From: Lachnospira multipara LB2003
GTDB lineage: Bacteria; Bacillota; Clostridia; Lachnospirales; Lachnospiraceae
Direction: 5' to 3'
Assembly: GCF_000702205.1 (NCBI RefSeq)
Contig: NZ_KL370871.1
Coordinates: forward strand, 248,001-312,000
DNA: 64,000 bases
Shown here one piece after another: positions 10,586-19,317 of the stretch (position 1 is its first letter; each line of letters begins with the position of its first letter). Position numbers and translations under genes: made by a program. Under the pieces are notes generated by a model that did not search any database, was not told the origin of the DNA, and was given only the letters and a program-made list of their open reading frames with translations.

Positions 10586-10612
10586 AAAAAGACCTAGTCT
10601 CTCGACTAGGTC
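10586..10612 (-). terminator. Rho-independent terminator of the surface-protein gene
   Basis: Perfect 9-bp stem (GACCTAGTC with GACTAGGTC, loop of four) followed on the minus strand by TTTTT. It closes the 10654-12651 gene and insulates the helicase operon promoter just downstream. Confidence 0.85.
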
Positions 10613-10653
10613 CTCATTTGCTTATTTATAAATTAATTATGTATTTCTTCTTC

Positions 10654-12651
10654 CTATATTTCTTTTATCTCATGTCTCTTAGTAGCCACTATTACTAGTG
10701 CTGATAGGATTAGAACTAAGACAACTAGTGCCATCTGCTGTTTATCGCCTGTATTGCTTGTGTCTGCTGCGACTTCGCCAGCATCTTCTATTACTGGACT
10801 CTTTACCTCATCTGATAGTGCTACTGTGTCTTTTGTTGTTGGGCTTGGAAGGACTGTTGCTGTGTCTGCTGCAATCTCACCCTGCTCTGTTGTATCCTGC
10901 TCTTTTGTAGTCTGCTCTGTTTCGGATTGCTTAGTATCATCCTTTGTTGCTTCTTCTTCAGGCTTGATATCAGCTGGGTTCTCTTCTTTTGCAACTGGAT
11001 CTAGTTTTAAATAAAGACCTGGATCTAGAATAACTCCAGCTGTGTAATCAGGTGAATTTGGTGTCTTTAAATAATAGCCTCCATAATAGGACATTTCAGT
11101 AGCTGCTAATAAGAAATTTCCGCCCTTATTTAATTTTTCAATACTATCTTCCTTTGCCTTTAATCTAAAGCTAAGCTTTTTTTGATACTTATTAAAACCA
11201 ATATCATAACTAAATTTAGAATCATTTACTTTGATTATACCTGGAGTACTAACATCATCAATTTTTTCTGAGCCCTCTACTAATTCAAAATCTTCTCCAA
11301 TTATTTCTTTAAGATTTAAATTAATGCCTAAATATTTTTCCATATCTAAAGGATTTATCATATATGTAACATCATATGTGTAATCCTCGCCCTCCACAGG
11401 AGTATAATATCCGTAAAATTCAAATATATTCTGGGCAATTTGTATATTTACACCCTCTGGTTTTTCCTCTGGTTTATTATAAACTACAACTACTTTGTTC
11501 TCGCTACCGCTTTGGGCATAGCCTGTGTAATTGTCTGATTTTGTAATTTCAACCTTTCCTGTATATCCTTCAGGTCGATTATAATCAATGTCATTATTAG
11601 GATCAGCTAAATTATCATTAAATGGAAGCTTATCACCAACATAAATCATATTTGATTTTGCATTAATGAAACGCAACTCACCATTATCATTATAGTTATA
11701 CACAATTGTATAACCAGTATATTCCCTATACTTATAAACTACGTTAACCACATTTTTATCATCATCTTCTACAACCTCAATGGTTCTGACATTATTGTCA
11801 TCAATAAATCCAGTATCTTGATATCCATAAGGAACAAATTTTCCACTATACTCTATATCAGATTTATTAATAGTTGATCCAACTTTCATATTAGCGTAAG
11901 TTGTATCATCTGTTCCTAGATAATACTTATAGTTTCCATCTTCATCCTTTTCATCACTTACCTTATCTTTGTAATAATTAACAACTACTGTCCTAAAAGC
12001 TGGTAGATTAATTTTATTAACTGTATAATTTTTTCCTACCACATTAATTACAGGAGTACCCACTGCATTTTCGTATGTATACCTATATGTCATATCATAA
12101 AAAATAGCAGTTTCACCACCTCTTAGCACTTTATCCATTGCAGAATCCTTTGCTTTTACTTGAAAGCTAAATCTTATTCTAGACGATTCATTAATTTTAA
12201 ATTTGCCCTGTAAACGGTTGCTACTTGATGCTGTAATACTACCAAGGTTTTCTGAAATAATAGTAGCTCCATTGATTTTTTCAGAGCCATTTACAAACTC
12301 AAAATTCTCATTAATTTTCCCTTTAAATATCACATTAAAATCTGTAAACTTTGCTATATCTAAAGCATTGGCCACGACATTAATTTCATATGTATAATCA
12401 TCTTCATTTACTCCAGTTACATATGAACTAAATTCAAAATAATTCTTTACATTAACAATCTCTTCTCCAAAAAGCCCTATATTATCATCACCTGAATTAA
12501 TATCAGTCATTGGATAAAGCTTTCCTATATCTTGCTCAGTTGGTGCTTTAGCTGATACATCTGTCTTAAACTCTACTAATTGTGACATGACAATAATTAA
12601 TACTAACCCTAAGGTCACTAACTGCCTAAACTTTCCCATTAGTTTATTCAT
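10654..12651 (-). CDS. Cell-wall-anchored surface protein with duplicated ectodomain
   Basis: A 665-residue exported protein. Residues 1-35 form a signal peptide. Two homologous ectodomains of about 140 residues follow, at roughly 60-215 and 405-545; both share the series FEF...YTY...NPL/NAL-D..KF/KY...F.LV/FVNGSEKI. Between them lie MucBP-like strands (VVVNYYKD, GYTIVYNYND). The C-terminus has a Thr/Glu/Pro-rich wall spacer, then SNTGD, a hydrophobic helix and a short basic tail, which is the layout of a sortase substrate, although the motif departs from LPXTG. The start has GGAGGAG in front. It has its own promoter and terminator. An adhesin role is likely from family pattern, but the ligand is unknown. 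Confidence 0.75.
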   Translation of the reverse strand: MNKLMGKFRQLVTLGLVLIIVMSQLVEFKTDVSAKAPTEQDIGKLYPMTDINSGDDNIGLFGEEIVNVKNYFEFSSYVTGVNEDDYTYEINVVANALDIAKFTDFNVIFKGKINENFEFVNGSEKINGATIISENLGSITASSSNRLQGKFKINESSRIRFSFQVKAKDSAMDKVLRGGETAIFYDMTYRYTYENAVGTPVINVVGKNYTVNKINLPAFRTVVVNYYKDKVSDEKDEDGNYKYYLGTDDTTYANMKVGSTINKSDIEYSGKFVPYGYQDTGFIDDNNVRTIEVVEDDDKNVVNVVYKYREYTGYTIVYNYNDNGELRFINAKSNMIYVGDKLPFNDNLADPNNDIDYNRPEGYTGKVEITKSDNYTGYAQSGSENKVVVVYNKPEEKPEGVNIQIAQNIFEFYGYYTPVEGEDYTYDVTYMINPLDMEKYLGINLNLKEIIGEDFELVEGSEKIDDVSTPGIIKVNDSKFSYDIGFNKYQKKLSFRLKAKEDSIEKLNKGGNFLLAATEMSYYGGYYLKTPNSPDYTAGVILDPGLYLKLDPVAKEENPADIKPEEEATKDDTKQSETEQTTKEQDTTEQGEIAADTATVLPSPTTKDTVALSDEVKSPVIEDAGEVAADTSNTGDKQQMALVVLVLILSALVIVATKRHEIKEI

Positions 12652-12684
12652 TTTCTCTCCTCCATACTCTTACATTAAAGATTT

Positions 12685-12722
12685 TTTGCGAACTATACTA
12701 AAATCGTATTTTATTTCGCAAA
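12685..12722 (-). promoter_or_regulatory. Promoter embedded in an 8-bp inverted repeat
   Basis: TTTGCGAA and TTCGCAAA form a perfect inverted repeat 22 bases apart, 34 bases upstream of the surface-protein start. Read on the minus strand the first arm supplies a -35 (TTGCGA), followed after 18 bases by a TATAGT -10, so a repressor bound to the arms would cover the promoter. Operator function is inferred. Confidence 0.45.
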
Positions 12723-12837
12723 GCTTTTCTTATATTACCCCCTCTCATCCCCCTATCCACCCCTCTTTTGGTGGGTATTTTGTTGAATAATGCAGGTGAG
12801 TTGTTTTTATTAAAGTGCAATATTTTTTAGTATAAAT

Positions 12838-12863
12838 AAAAAGCCCCATACTTTAGTATGGGG
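12838..12863 (-). terminator. Rho-independent terminator of the PNPOx-like gene
   Basis: Perfect 8-bp stem CCCCATAC/GTATGGGG with a four-base loop, followed on the minus strand by TTTTT. Confidence 0.85.
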
Positions 12864-12934
12864 TCTTCAGCTCTAATATATTCTATTATATGCTCACTCT
12901 ATTAAATACTAATCTTATTGCTGTTTATCTTTGA

Positions 12935-13336
12935 TTAGAATTCAATTGTTTCTGGTTCTCTAGTAAATGAACAAAATGTAGCTTTTGCATTTTTAAAATA
13001 TAACATCTGCATGTTATCATCATCTGCACTATACATTTTCTTAAGACTTGGCATTGCTTCAAGCATTGCTTCCTTTACTTCTTTTGAATCGTCATTTACT
13101 AATTCTCCACAAACTCTAATCCATTCGCCACCCTTAAAAGCTGTAAGTTCTACCTTAGGATTAGCTGCAATCTGCTTTGAAACGTCCTTAACCTTACCTG
13201 TCTGGATGTAAAGCTTATCATTACATAATAAAGCTGTTCCAAAAGGACGCACTCTTGGCTGATTGCCTTCTACTGTTGCTAAATAATACGTCTTTGCTTC
13301 TGTTAAAAATTGGCATACTCTCTCGATATTCTGCAT
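12935..13336 (-). CDS. Pyridoxamine 5'-phosphate oxidase-like flavin-binding protein
   Basis: A small (133-residue) split-barrel protein of the PNPOx-like class. The family pattern is seen in YYLATVEGNQPRVRPFG near the N-terminus, LYIQTGK in the middle and the closing FCSFTREPETIEF. Members bind FMN or F420 and usually act as single-domain reductases or oxidases of unknown substrate; true pyridoxine synthesis is not implied, as PLP is made here by PdxST. I start at the ATG preceded by GGAG nine bases away; another ATG five codons upstream (13351) lacks a clear ribosome site. Single-gene unit with its own terminator. Confidence 0.8.
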   Translation of the reverse strand: MQNIERVCQFLTEAKTYYLATVEGNQPRVRPFGTALLCNDKLYIQTGKVKDVSKQIAANPKVELTAFKGGEWIRVCGELVNDDSKEVKEAMLEAMPSLKKMYSADDDNMQMLYFKNAKATFCSFTREPETIEF

Positions 13337-13463
13337 ATTTGTTATCTCCATTTCTTAATTAAATTCATTGTGCATATTTAGATTGTACTCAACTATGTTT
13401 ATAATAATACCGTAATTTTTAGAATACAAGGGATGAGGAAAAATTTAGATTTTGTTAAGACTA

Positions 13464-14312
13464 TTACTCCTCCATAAATAGCACCCCAAGTGTTCCTGGG
13501 CCACAATGACTTGAAATTACACTTCCTGCTCTTGTGACAAGTATCTCATCAAATCTATTTAGGGCTTCTAGTTTCTCCCTTACCTTAGCAATCAGTTCTT
13601 TATCACAACCTGAATGTGTAATAAAGACTCTATCTTTCTTTGCCTTAGCTAGCTCTTCTTCTAGGTCTACTACGTATTTCAAAATTGCAGAATCGATGCT
13701 ACCTCTGTATTTTTTACTAGCGATCATTTTTCCATTTTCCACAACTATCTTTGGATGGAGCTTAAGTAAGCCCCCTGCTATAGCTGCGACGCTTGAGCAC
13801 CTGCCGCCTCTTTGAAGATAAACTAAAGTGTCGATTACGAAACTTGCTCTTACACGATGTCGCATTTTTTCAATTTCTTTTACGATAGTTTCGGCAGATT
13901 CGCCATTTTTAGCCATAATAGCAGCCTCCACTACAAGATGCCCCACACCTGTTGAAAGATTCATAGAGTCTATGACATGAATCTTATCTTCCTTTTCTAA
14001 CTCTTCTGCTGCGATACGCATAACATTGGCAGTTGTGGACATATCCTCAGAAATTGCAAATGCAATTATTTCCTCTCCGGCATCAATATATTTTCTAAAA
14101 AGATTGATTGCCTCCCCAATTCCTACTGCGGAAGTCTTAGGAGTTTCCTTATGTTCATCGGACCACACATAGATTTCATCAGGGCTTATGTTGACACCAT
14201 CAATATACTCCTTATCCCCCATAACCACATGAAGTGGCAAAATATCAATGTCGTATTTATTCAAAAGTTCTTCAGATAAATCGCAAGTGCTATCAGAAAT
14301 GATTTTTATCAT
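13464..14312 (-). CDS. DegV family fatty-acid-binding protein
   Basis: A 282-residue DegV protein. The opening IKIISDSTCDLSEELL is the family signature, followed by LPLHV, DG and a C-terminal SHCGPGTLGVLF that closes the lipid pocket. DegV/FakB proteins bind a fatty acid and present it to the kinase FakA; no fakA is present here. The true start is the ATG at 14312, preceded by GGAGGGG; an open frame extends 44 codons further upstream but is unlike the family and has no ribosome site. It lies downstream of the methyltransferase terminator and so is probably transcribed separately. Confidence 0.88.
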   Translation of the reverse strand: MIKIISDSTCDLSEELLNKYDIDILPLHVVMGDKEYIDGVNISPDEIYVWSDEHKETPKTSAVGIGEAINLFRKYIDAGEEIIAFAISEDMSTTANVMRIAAEELEKEDKIHVIDSMNLSTGVGHLVVEAAIMAKNGESAETIVKEIEKMRHRVRASFVIDTLVYLQRGGRCSSVAAIAGGLLKLHPKIVVENGKMIASKKYRGSIDSAILKYVVDLEEELAKAKKDRVFITHSGCDKELIAKVREKLEALNRFDEILVTRAGSVISSHCGPGTLGVLFMEE

Positions 14313-14380
14313 GGTTCCCCTCCGTTTCATTAAAGATATACATAATTTTAGACTGCAAATCTTGCAATGTAAAGCAAAAG

Positions 14381-14408
14381 AAAAAGGCGCAACCACTAGG
14401 GTCACGCC
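14381..14408 (-). terminator. Rho-independent terminator of the methyltransferase gene
   Basis: A 9-bp stem (GGCGTGACC with GGTTGCGCC, two G-U pairs, loop of five) followed by TTTTT on the minus strand. It sits between the methyltransferase stop and the DegV start. Confidence 0.75.
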
Positions 14409-14427
14409 ATATAATAGAAAAGACATA

Positions 14428-15195
14428 TCACTTGGTTCCCACAAGTAGCATAGATCCTCTTAGTCCGCAAAAATAGCCCTCGAACTTACTCATAAATCTA
14501 CCCTCATCTGTGCGTATTAGATGAACTTCTTCATAGCCATCCGCTCTTAATTTGTCCACCAATTTTTCTATGTCGCCGTATTTCGACTTGGTCATAATAT
14601 CATGAATTGCGAATTTGCCGCCCTTTTTCACAGTACGTAAACTCTCTAAGATAAGCTCCTGCTTGTTAAATCCAGAAATATTGCTGTATACGTAGTTACA
14701 CACAAGCCCGTCAAATACTTCATCTTCAAAATCAAGGCTAGATGCACTGCCTTGCTTAAATTCCACGTTGCCAACACCCTCAGCCTTGGCATTTTCTTCG
14801 CACAAAGCCTTTGAAAAAGCAGCGTATTCCTTGCCCCATCTATCAACACCAATAACTTTAGCATCTGGATTTTTCTTAGCCACTGCAATTGAAAGTGCAC
14901 CACTTCCAGCTCCAACTTCCAAAATCTGACCTTTCACCTCTCCTAAGCACTCTGCTGTCCCATCAATAATTCGTCTTGATAACTGCCTCTTCCCATCATA
15001 GGAAAAAGCCATGTACATAAAGGTTAACCTAAAGGTCGCAAATAGGAATAAAATGGACACAATTGCAAAAATCACAGTCAGCTCCACCATATCCTTCTTA
15101 TAACCTGCATATGTAAAATACGCCGCGATGACACTGGCTCCAAAAGACGAAAAAATCAACCTTTTAGGCACCCAATTTTCGTAATTTGCCTTCAT
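14428..15195 (-). CDS. Membrane-anchored class I SAM-dependent methyltransferase
   Basis: A 255-residue protein. Two hydrophobic helices occupy about residues 14-60, then a Rossmann methyltransferase domain with motif I ILEVGAGSGALSIAVA, an acidic end of strand 2 (VIGVDRWG), a motif-II-like SSLDFEDEVFDGLV and the KKGGKFAIHD strand. These residues bind S-adenosylmethionine. The methyl acceptor is unknown. The two-helix N-terminus recurs in Firmicutes methyltransferases and tethers the domain to the inner membrane face. Single gene, closed by the terminator at 14381-14408. Confidence 0.82.
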   Translation of the reverse strand: MKANYENWVPKRLIFSSFGASVIAAYFTYAGYKKDMVELTVIFAIVSILFLFATFRLTFMYMAFSYDGKRQLSRRIIDGTAECLGEVKGQILEVGAGSGALSIAVAKKNPDAKVIGVDRWGKEYAAFSKALCEENAKAEGVGNVEFKQGSASSLDFEDEVFDGLVCNYVYSNISGFNKQELILESLRTVKKGGKFAIHDIMTKSKYGDIEKLVDKLRADGYEEVHLIRTDEGRFMSKFEGYFCGLRGSMLLVGTK

Positions 15196-15325
15196 AAAAA
15201 CCCTCCCCAGTATTTCAATTTCTCATTTTTTCTTAAAAATATCTATTAATGATATTATAGCATTAATCTGACATTACTAGGAAGTTAAATTTGATTTTTA
15301 ATATTCAAGACAGGCAGTTATATAA

Positions 15326-16423
15326 TTAATCTCCGCAGCATCCCTTTTCTTTTTCTTTAAATGTATTGCTCTCTTTATCATAAATTATAGTTTCTGGGAC
15401 ATTTTCCAAGGTTGGATAAACCTTCTTAGTAAATTCTTCAAGGTTAAGGGATGGATCTAAGTCGCCTGTTTCCTGTAAGTCCCTAAATGTAGACACAAAT
15501 GTCTCTCTACCAAGTTTAATTGAAGGTTCATAGTTTAAGCCTGCTAAAATCTCGCCATATTTTACAACGTCTTCATCGCTTTCTGAAGGCATGTATCCAT
15601 TAGCAACCTGGAGTCTTGCTGCTTCTTGTGGATTTGCCTGTACAAAAGCTGCGGCTTTTTGAATTGCTCTTGCATAGGCAGCTGCGCCTTCTGGATTTTT
15701 AGCTATAAGATCTTGTGAAACATAAGCCTGGCAGCAGTATTCCTCAGAAAAATCCGGATCTATACCTATATCAAAAATCTTCTTAAAATCATAGTTTTTC
15801 TCTGCTGTATAAGCTACCGGGTCATGAATTCCAATAGCATCAACTGCGCCCTTATCAAGAGCTGTTGGAAGATCTGTCATTGCATATGTTACAAACTGAA
15901 TATCAGCGTCGCTTCCATTTATTTTAAATCCAAGACGGTAAAGTTTTCTTTTTAGCTGAATTATTGCTGAATCAGACAATGATGCAACACCTACTGTCTT
16001 TCCCTTTAAATCCTCTAGGCTGTCTATTCCAGTTCCCTTTTTAGAATAAAATTTAGTACATCCTCTATGTAGGCCAGTAACATAGGCAATCTCAAGACCG
16101 TTGGCAATAGGCTGCATTAAAGTTCCTGTAAGTCCATAACCTGCATTAATTTCACCACTAGTAATCTGTTCTGTAATAGTATCCAGATTAGATGTTACAA
16201 TTTCGTACTCCTGTCCAATAGCTGCAAATTCCTCATCAAAATATCCGTTAATAATTGCAATGTGTACTGGGGCAAGGCACAAACTTTCCTTGTTGTTTAA
16301 TATCTTAACAATATTCTTATCCTTTGTTGCCTCCTTCTTACCCTGTCCACAGCCAGCAAGTGTTGAAGCAAACACAACAACACTTAAAACTAAGGCCCAT
16401 AATCTCTTCATCTTTTTCATCAT
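15326..16423 (-). CDS. ABC transporter substrate-binding lipoprotein, NMT1/SsuA type
   Basis: A 365-residue periplasmic-binding-type protein fixed to the membrane as a lipoprotein: signal peptide with lipobox LAGCGQ. The mature part carries the NMT1/THI5-SsuA pattern (LAPVHIAIINGYFDEEF, ADLPTALDKGAVDAIGIHDPVA-like segment) used for aliphatic sulfonates, taurine, nitrate or thiamine precursors. The substrate cannot be read from sequence. The last residues, CCGD, are an unusual cysteine tail. It is the last gene of a three-gene importer operon, 33 bases after the ATPase. The nearby-in-genome ThiD would fit an HMP precursor, but that is only a guess. Confidence 0.85.
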   Translation of the reverse strand: MMKKMKRLWALVLSVVVFASTLAGCGQGKKEATKDKNIVKILNNKESLCLAPVHIAIINGYFDEEFAAIGQEYEIVTSNLDTITEQITSGEINAGYGLTGTLMQPIANGLEIAYVTGLHRGCTKFYSKKGTGIDSLEDLKGKTVGVASLSDSAIIQLKRKLYRLGFKINGSDADIQFVTYAMTDLPTALDKGAVDAIGIHDPVAYTAEKNYDFKKIFDIGIDPDFSEEYCCQAYVSQDLIAKNPEGAAAYARAIQKAAAFVQANPQEAARLQVANGYMPSESDEDVVKYGEILAGLNYEPSIKLGRETFVSTFRDLQETGDLDPSLNLEEFTKKVYPTLENVPETIIYDKESNTFKEKEKGCCGD

Positions 16424-16456
16424 AATTCCTTCATTCTCCCTTTATTTCATAAAATT

Positions 16457-17236
16457 TTATAAATAATACTCAGGTTCAACATTTTCCCCTGCGTAATTAA
16501 GTATCTTAAGTATCTGGGTTCTGTACTTGAGAAAGTCCTCGTTTCCCCTGGCTCTAGGTCTAGCAAGTTCTATATCTATGACTTTTTCTATCTTGGCCGG
16601 ACGAGGAGTCATAATCACAACCTGATCTGACAAATATATAGCCTCATCAACATCATGAGTTACCATAATAATTGTAATTTTCTGCTCCTTCCAAATTCTT
16701 AGAATTTCATCCTGCATATTCATCCTAGTAAAAGCATCTAGTGCGCCAAGTGGTTCATCAAGTAGCAAAACCTTAGGATGTCCTACTAGAGCCCTTGCAA
16801 GAGAAGCCCTCTGATTCATACCTCCCGATAACTGATGTGGATATGAATTTTCAAAACCCTTAAGCCCCACCATCTCTATGTATTCCTTAACATCCTGCTT
16901 TTTTTCTTTATAAATTCCCCTTGCCTTTAATCCAAAGGAAATATTTTTCTCTATAGTTAACCATGGATAGAGATTGGCCTGCTGAAAAGCAAATCCCCTG
17001 TCATGCCCCGGTTTTTTTATTTCTTCCCCGTCAAGAAGTATCACTCCCGTATCTTGAAGGTTTAATCCTGAAATTGCCCTTAACAAGGTGGTTTTTCCAC
17101 AACCAGAGGGTCCAATCAGTGATATGAAAGAGCCAGGCTTAACCTTAAGATTTACATTATTAAGGGCTTTAACCTCACTGCCATCAGGATTTGTAAAGCT
17201 TTTTGACACATGGTCAATCACAATTTCTCCTACCAT
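16457..17236 (-). CDS. ABC transporter ATP-binding protein, SsuB/TauB type
   Basis: A 259-residue ATPase subunit with Walker A GPSGCGKTT, Q-loop FQQANLYPW, signature LSGGMNQRASLARAL, Walker B VLLLDEP, D-loop LGALD and switch histidine in MVTHDVDEA. It powers the permease and lipoprotein encoded on either side. The start overlaps the permease stop codon (ATG within AAATGGTAG), and GGAG seven bases upstream lies inside the permease gene, so the two subunits are translationally coupled. Confidence 0.93.
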   Translation of the reverse strand: MVGEIVIDHVSKSFTNPDGSEVKALNNVNLKVKPGSFISLIGPSGCGKTTLLRAISGLNLQDTGVILLDGEEIKKPGHDRGFAFQQANLYPWLTIEKNISFGLKARGIYKEKKQDVKEYIEMVGLKGFENSYPHQLSGGMNQRASLARALVGHPKVLLLDEPLGALDAFTRMNMQDEILRIWKEQKITIIMVTHDVDEAIYLSDQVVIMTPRPAKIEKVIDIELARPRARGNEDFLKYRTQILKILNYAGENVEPEYYL

Positions 17237-18183
17237 TTAATTACTCCTTTCTGCCATCCAAGTAATCTGTCTCTTATTTTGAATAAAAGGGTAATAATCA
17301 AATTACATAAAAGTGCCAATACAATAAGACCCGCGTAAACATTGGCATACAGCATCATGCTTTTTTGCCAATTTAGATACCAACCGATTCCCGATTTACA
17401 TCCAAACATCTCAGCCGTAACCAGTGTGATGAAGGAACCCGTAGTTGCATAGAAAAATCCTAAGAAGACACTTGGCAAGGCTGCAGGTATCCCCACCTTA
17501 AAAATCTTATAGAACTTACCAGCCCCTAGAGTGTCTGCCACTTCAAAATAAGTCTGCTGCACATTATTAATTCCGTTGCTTGTCATAACTGTAATCGGGA
17601 ACCACACCGCTAGGGCTATCATAAACACTGCTGCCTGATATGATGTGCTAAAAAGCGATAACACCAAAGGCGACCAAGAAGTTGCAGGTATGGGACCGAT
17701 TATTTTGATAAATGGGTTTATCCAATAGGCCAATTTCTTATTAAATCCCACTACTATACCAGTTATAAAACCTAGGCTTGCCCCAACTAAAAATCCTATT
17801 CCTAGAAGTTTTGCCGATGATAAAATACATTTCACAATCAAAGACCTATCCTTTACAAACACCGCAAAAACTCTATCTAGAGATGGGAAAAAAAGTACTG
17901 GCAACAGGGCATATTTACTGCAAACCAGATTTATAATGCTAAGTAACAGTATCCCTCCTGCAAGTAGGGGAGCTTTTTTCTCAAACTTTGCTGATAACTT
18001 ATTACTAAAAAAGGACAGCAGATAAAAAAATACGATTATTATCCCTGCAATTCCTAGAAAATACAGAAAGTAGGGCTTGTCTGTAACAGGTTGTCTAGCT
18101 GCGTTTGGAATTAACACAGCCACTGCAATAGCAAGCAACAAAGATATGATGACACTAACTTTCTTAATCTCTTTCACTAACAT
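17230..18183 (-). CDS. ABC transporter permease, SsuC/TauC type
   Basis: A 317-residue membrane subunit with the BPD_transp_1 fold. After three N-terminal helices beyond the usual core, the family segments VPTS-like PIPATSWSPLVLSLF, the EAA-type loop ADTLGAGKFYKIFKVGIPAALP (contact with the ATPase) and five to six helices follow. The start is the ATG at 18183 preceded by AAGGAGG; the open frame continues upstream through a terminator hairpin, so the longer reading is an artefact. First gene of the importer operon. Confidence 0.88.
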   Translation of the reverse strand: MLVKEIKKVSVIISLLLAIAVAVLIPNAARQPVTDKPYFLYFLGIAGIIIVFFYLLSFFSNKLSAKFEKKAPLLAGGILLLSIINLVCSKYALLPVLFFPSLDRVFAVFVKDRSLIVKCILSSAKLLGIGFLVGASLGFITGIVVGFNKKLAYWINPFIKIIGPIPATSWSPLVLSLFSTSYQAAVFMIALAVWFPITVMTSNGINNVQQTYFEVADTLGAGKFYKIFKVGIPAALPSVFLGFFYATTGSFITLVTAEMFGCKSGIGWYLNWQKSMMLYANVYAGLIVLALLCNLIITLLFKIRDRLLGWQKGVIKW

Positions 18184-18202
18184 GTTCTTCCTCCTTCTAA
18201 GC

Positions 18203-18252
18203 AAAAAAACCAGAGGTCCTGACACGCTTAACGCGATGCCAACCTCCGGTTT
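18203..18252 (-). terminator. Terminator hairpin in the importer-operon leader (possible attenuator)
   Basis: An 11-bp stem (AAACCGGAGGT with ACCTCTGGTTT, one G-U pair) encloses 24 bases with a small inner GCGTTAAGCG-type hairpin and is followed by a run of T on the minus strand. It ends about 20 bases before the permease start and its ribosome site. The nearest gene upstream on this strand is the DUF4417/toxin/immunity operon ending at 18447, so the hairpin could end that operon or act as an attenuator for the importer. No known riboswitch consensus was recognised in the 200 bases upstream. Confidence 0.6.
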
Positions 18253-18446
18253 TCCAGTCAGTTTTTGATTTTTATTCACCAAACAGTTTCATATCAATTT
18301 ATAAATCCTAAAATTTAAAAATCGCAGTTCTTATAAAGCGCCCGTTTGGGATACAAAAATAGTATCATGCCAAATATAATTTGTATAATCTGTGTAATTA
18401 ATTGTTGGTGATAAATGAAACTTATTATGGGATGAAATTTCTTTAC

Positions 18447-18821
18447 TTAAGATACTTCCATTATTACTGTTAAATTGTTGTTTATTGCATAATCTAAAAT
18501 ATCCAATATTAAATTATAAGCTTCCTTAGTCTCTTCATTTTTAAATTTTTTATTACCATATTGCAATAAATCTTCTTTATATTCTTTTAAATCAATTTCA
18601 TAATCGTCACATGTATAAGCGCCTTCTTCTTGATGATAATCTCTAGTAAATCCCTTCCAACCTTTTCCTTCCAAGTTGGCCTCTTTAAATATTTCATCAA
18701 AATATCCACACCAAATATGAATGTTTATGGAAGGATTTTCCTTTATCAACAGTATTATTTCTTCTTCTCCTTCAAAGCCTTCATACAATTTGTAATTATT
18801 TTTTAGATTTCCAATGTCCAT
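18447..18821 (-). CDS. Probable immunity protein of the adjacent toxin
   Basis: A 124-residue acidic protein that I cannot assign to a family. It contains many Glu/Asp/Tyr residues, a WCGYFDEIF segment and a C-terminal amphipathic helix, as in small SUKH/Imm-type immunity proteins. Its start lies 26 bases inside the end of the toxin-like gene, with AGGAG nine bases upstream, so the pair is translationally coupled. This arrangement, toxin C-terminal domain followed by an overlapping small acidic gene, is the usual order of polymorphic toxin and immunity genes. Function is inferred from position. Confidence 0.5.
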   Translation of the reverse strand: MDIGNLKNNYKLYEGFEGEEEIILLIKENPSINIHIWCGYFDEIFKEANLEGKGWKGFTRDYHQEEGAYTCDDYEIDLKEYKEDLLQYGNKKFKNEETKEAYNLILDILDYAINNNLTVIMEVS

Positions 18822-19317
18822 TTTTTAACATCTCCTTTTGCTTCTTTGTCGCCATTCCATTTTTTCTTGCCTTTATTGCCTCATTCCATTTTTCTTTATC
18901 TATCCATATATTGTTTCCTTTTTTATCTTTTCCAATTAATACTTCTACAACTTTATGTCTAGCATTAGGTCCGTATCCAATACCTTCCTTTTTTCGTTCA
19001 ACAACCCATGTATTTCCTTGATCTTCTGGAGCGTTAGGAGTTCTTTGATGCCATCTTGAAGTATAATTATAACCATCTTGTTTCCATTGATACTTTATCT
19101 GCCTATATCCTGCTATTTTATTCTGATCTTTTATACTAGCTCCTGGAGGAATTTTAATAGGTGAATCTTTAGGTAATTCGTTTTTTAAAAAGTATTGTTC
19201 TTGTTTTAAATTATTTAATTCTATTTCACTAGAAATAATTTGTTCTTTCATTTCGTTTAATGATAGCTGTGAATTTGTACCACACCCTGTTCCTTGACCT
19301 ATGTTACTTATATGCAT
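18796..19317 (-). CDS. Stand-alone polymorphic-toxin-like domain protein
   Basis: A 173-residue basic protein. Residues 20-60 form a Glu/Lys helix; the rest is a compact basic domain with GYNYTSRWHQRTPNAP, GNTWVVERK and NGMATKKQKEMLKNGHW, a pattern I associate with C-terminal nuclease-like domains of polymorphic toxins. The conserved R, H, W and K residues would suit RNA cleavage, but the activity is unproven. There is no signal peptide or secretion domain, so it is either an orphan module or acts inside the cell. Ribosome site AAAGGAGG; it overlaps the end of the DUF4417 gene by 14 bases. Confidence 0.5.
   Translation of the reverse strand: MHISNIGQGTGCGTNSQLSLNEMKEQIISSEIELNNLKQEQYFLKNELPKDSPIKIPPGASIKDQNKIAGYRQIKYQWKQDGYNYTSRWHQRTPNAPEDQGNTWVVERKKEGIGYGPNARHKVVEVLIGKDKKGNNIWIDKEKWNEAIKARKNGMATKKQKEMLKNGHWKSKK

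Noticed and set aside
10698-11014. Plus-strand frames opposite the surface-protein wall spacer
   Set aside because: They mirror the Thr/Glu-rich coding repeat of the minus-strand gene and have no ribosome site.
18184-18420. TPP riboswitch before the NMT1/THI5-type importer
   Set aside because: The CTGAGA and ACC-CTGATCTGG conserved parts of the thi-box are absent; only a terminator hairpin is visible.
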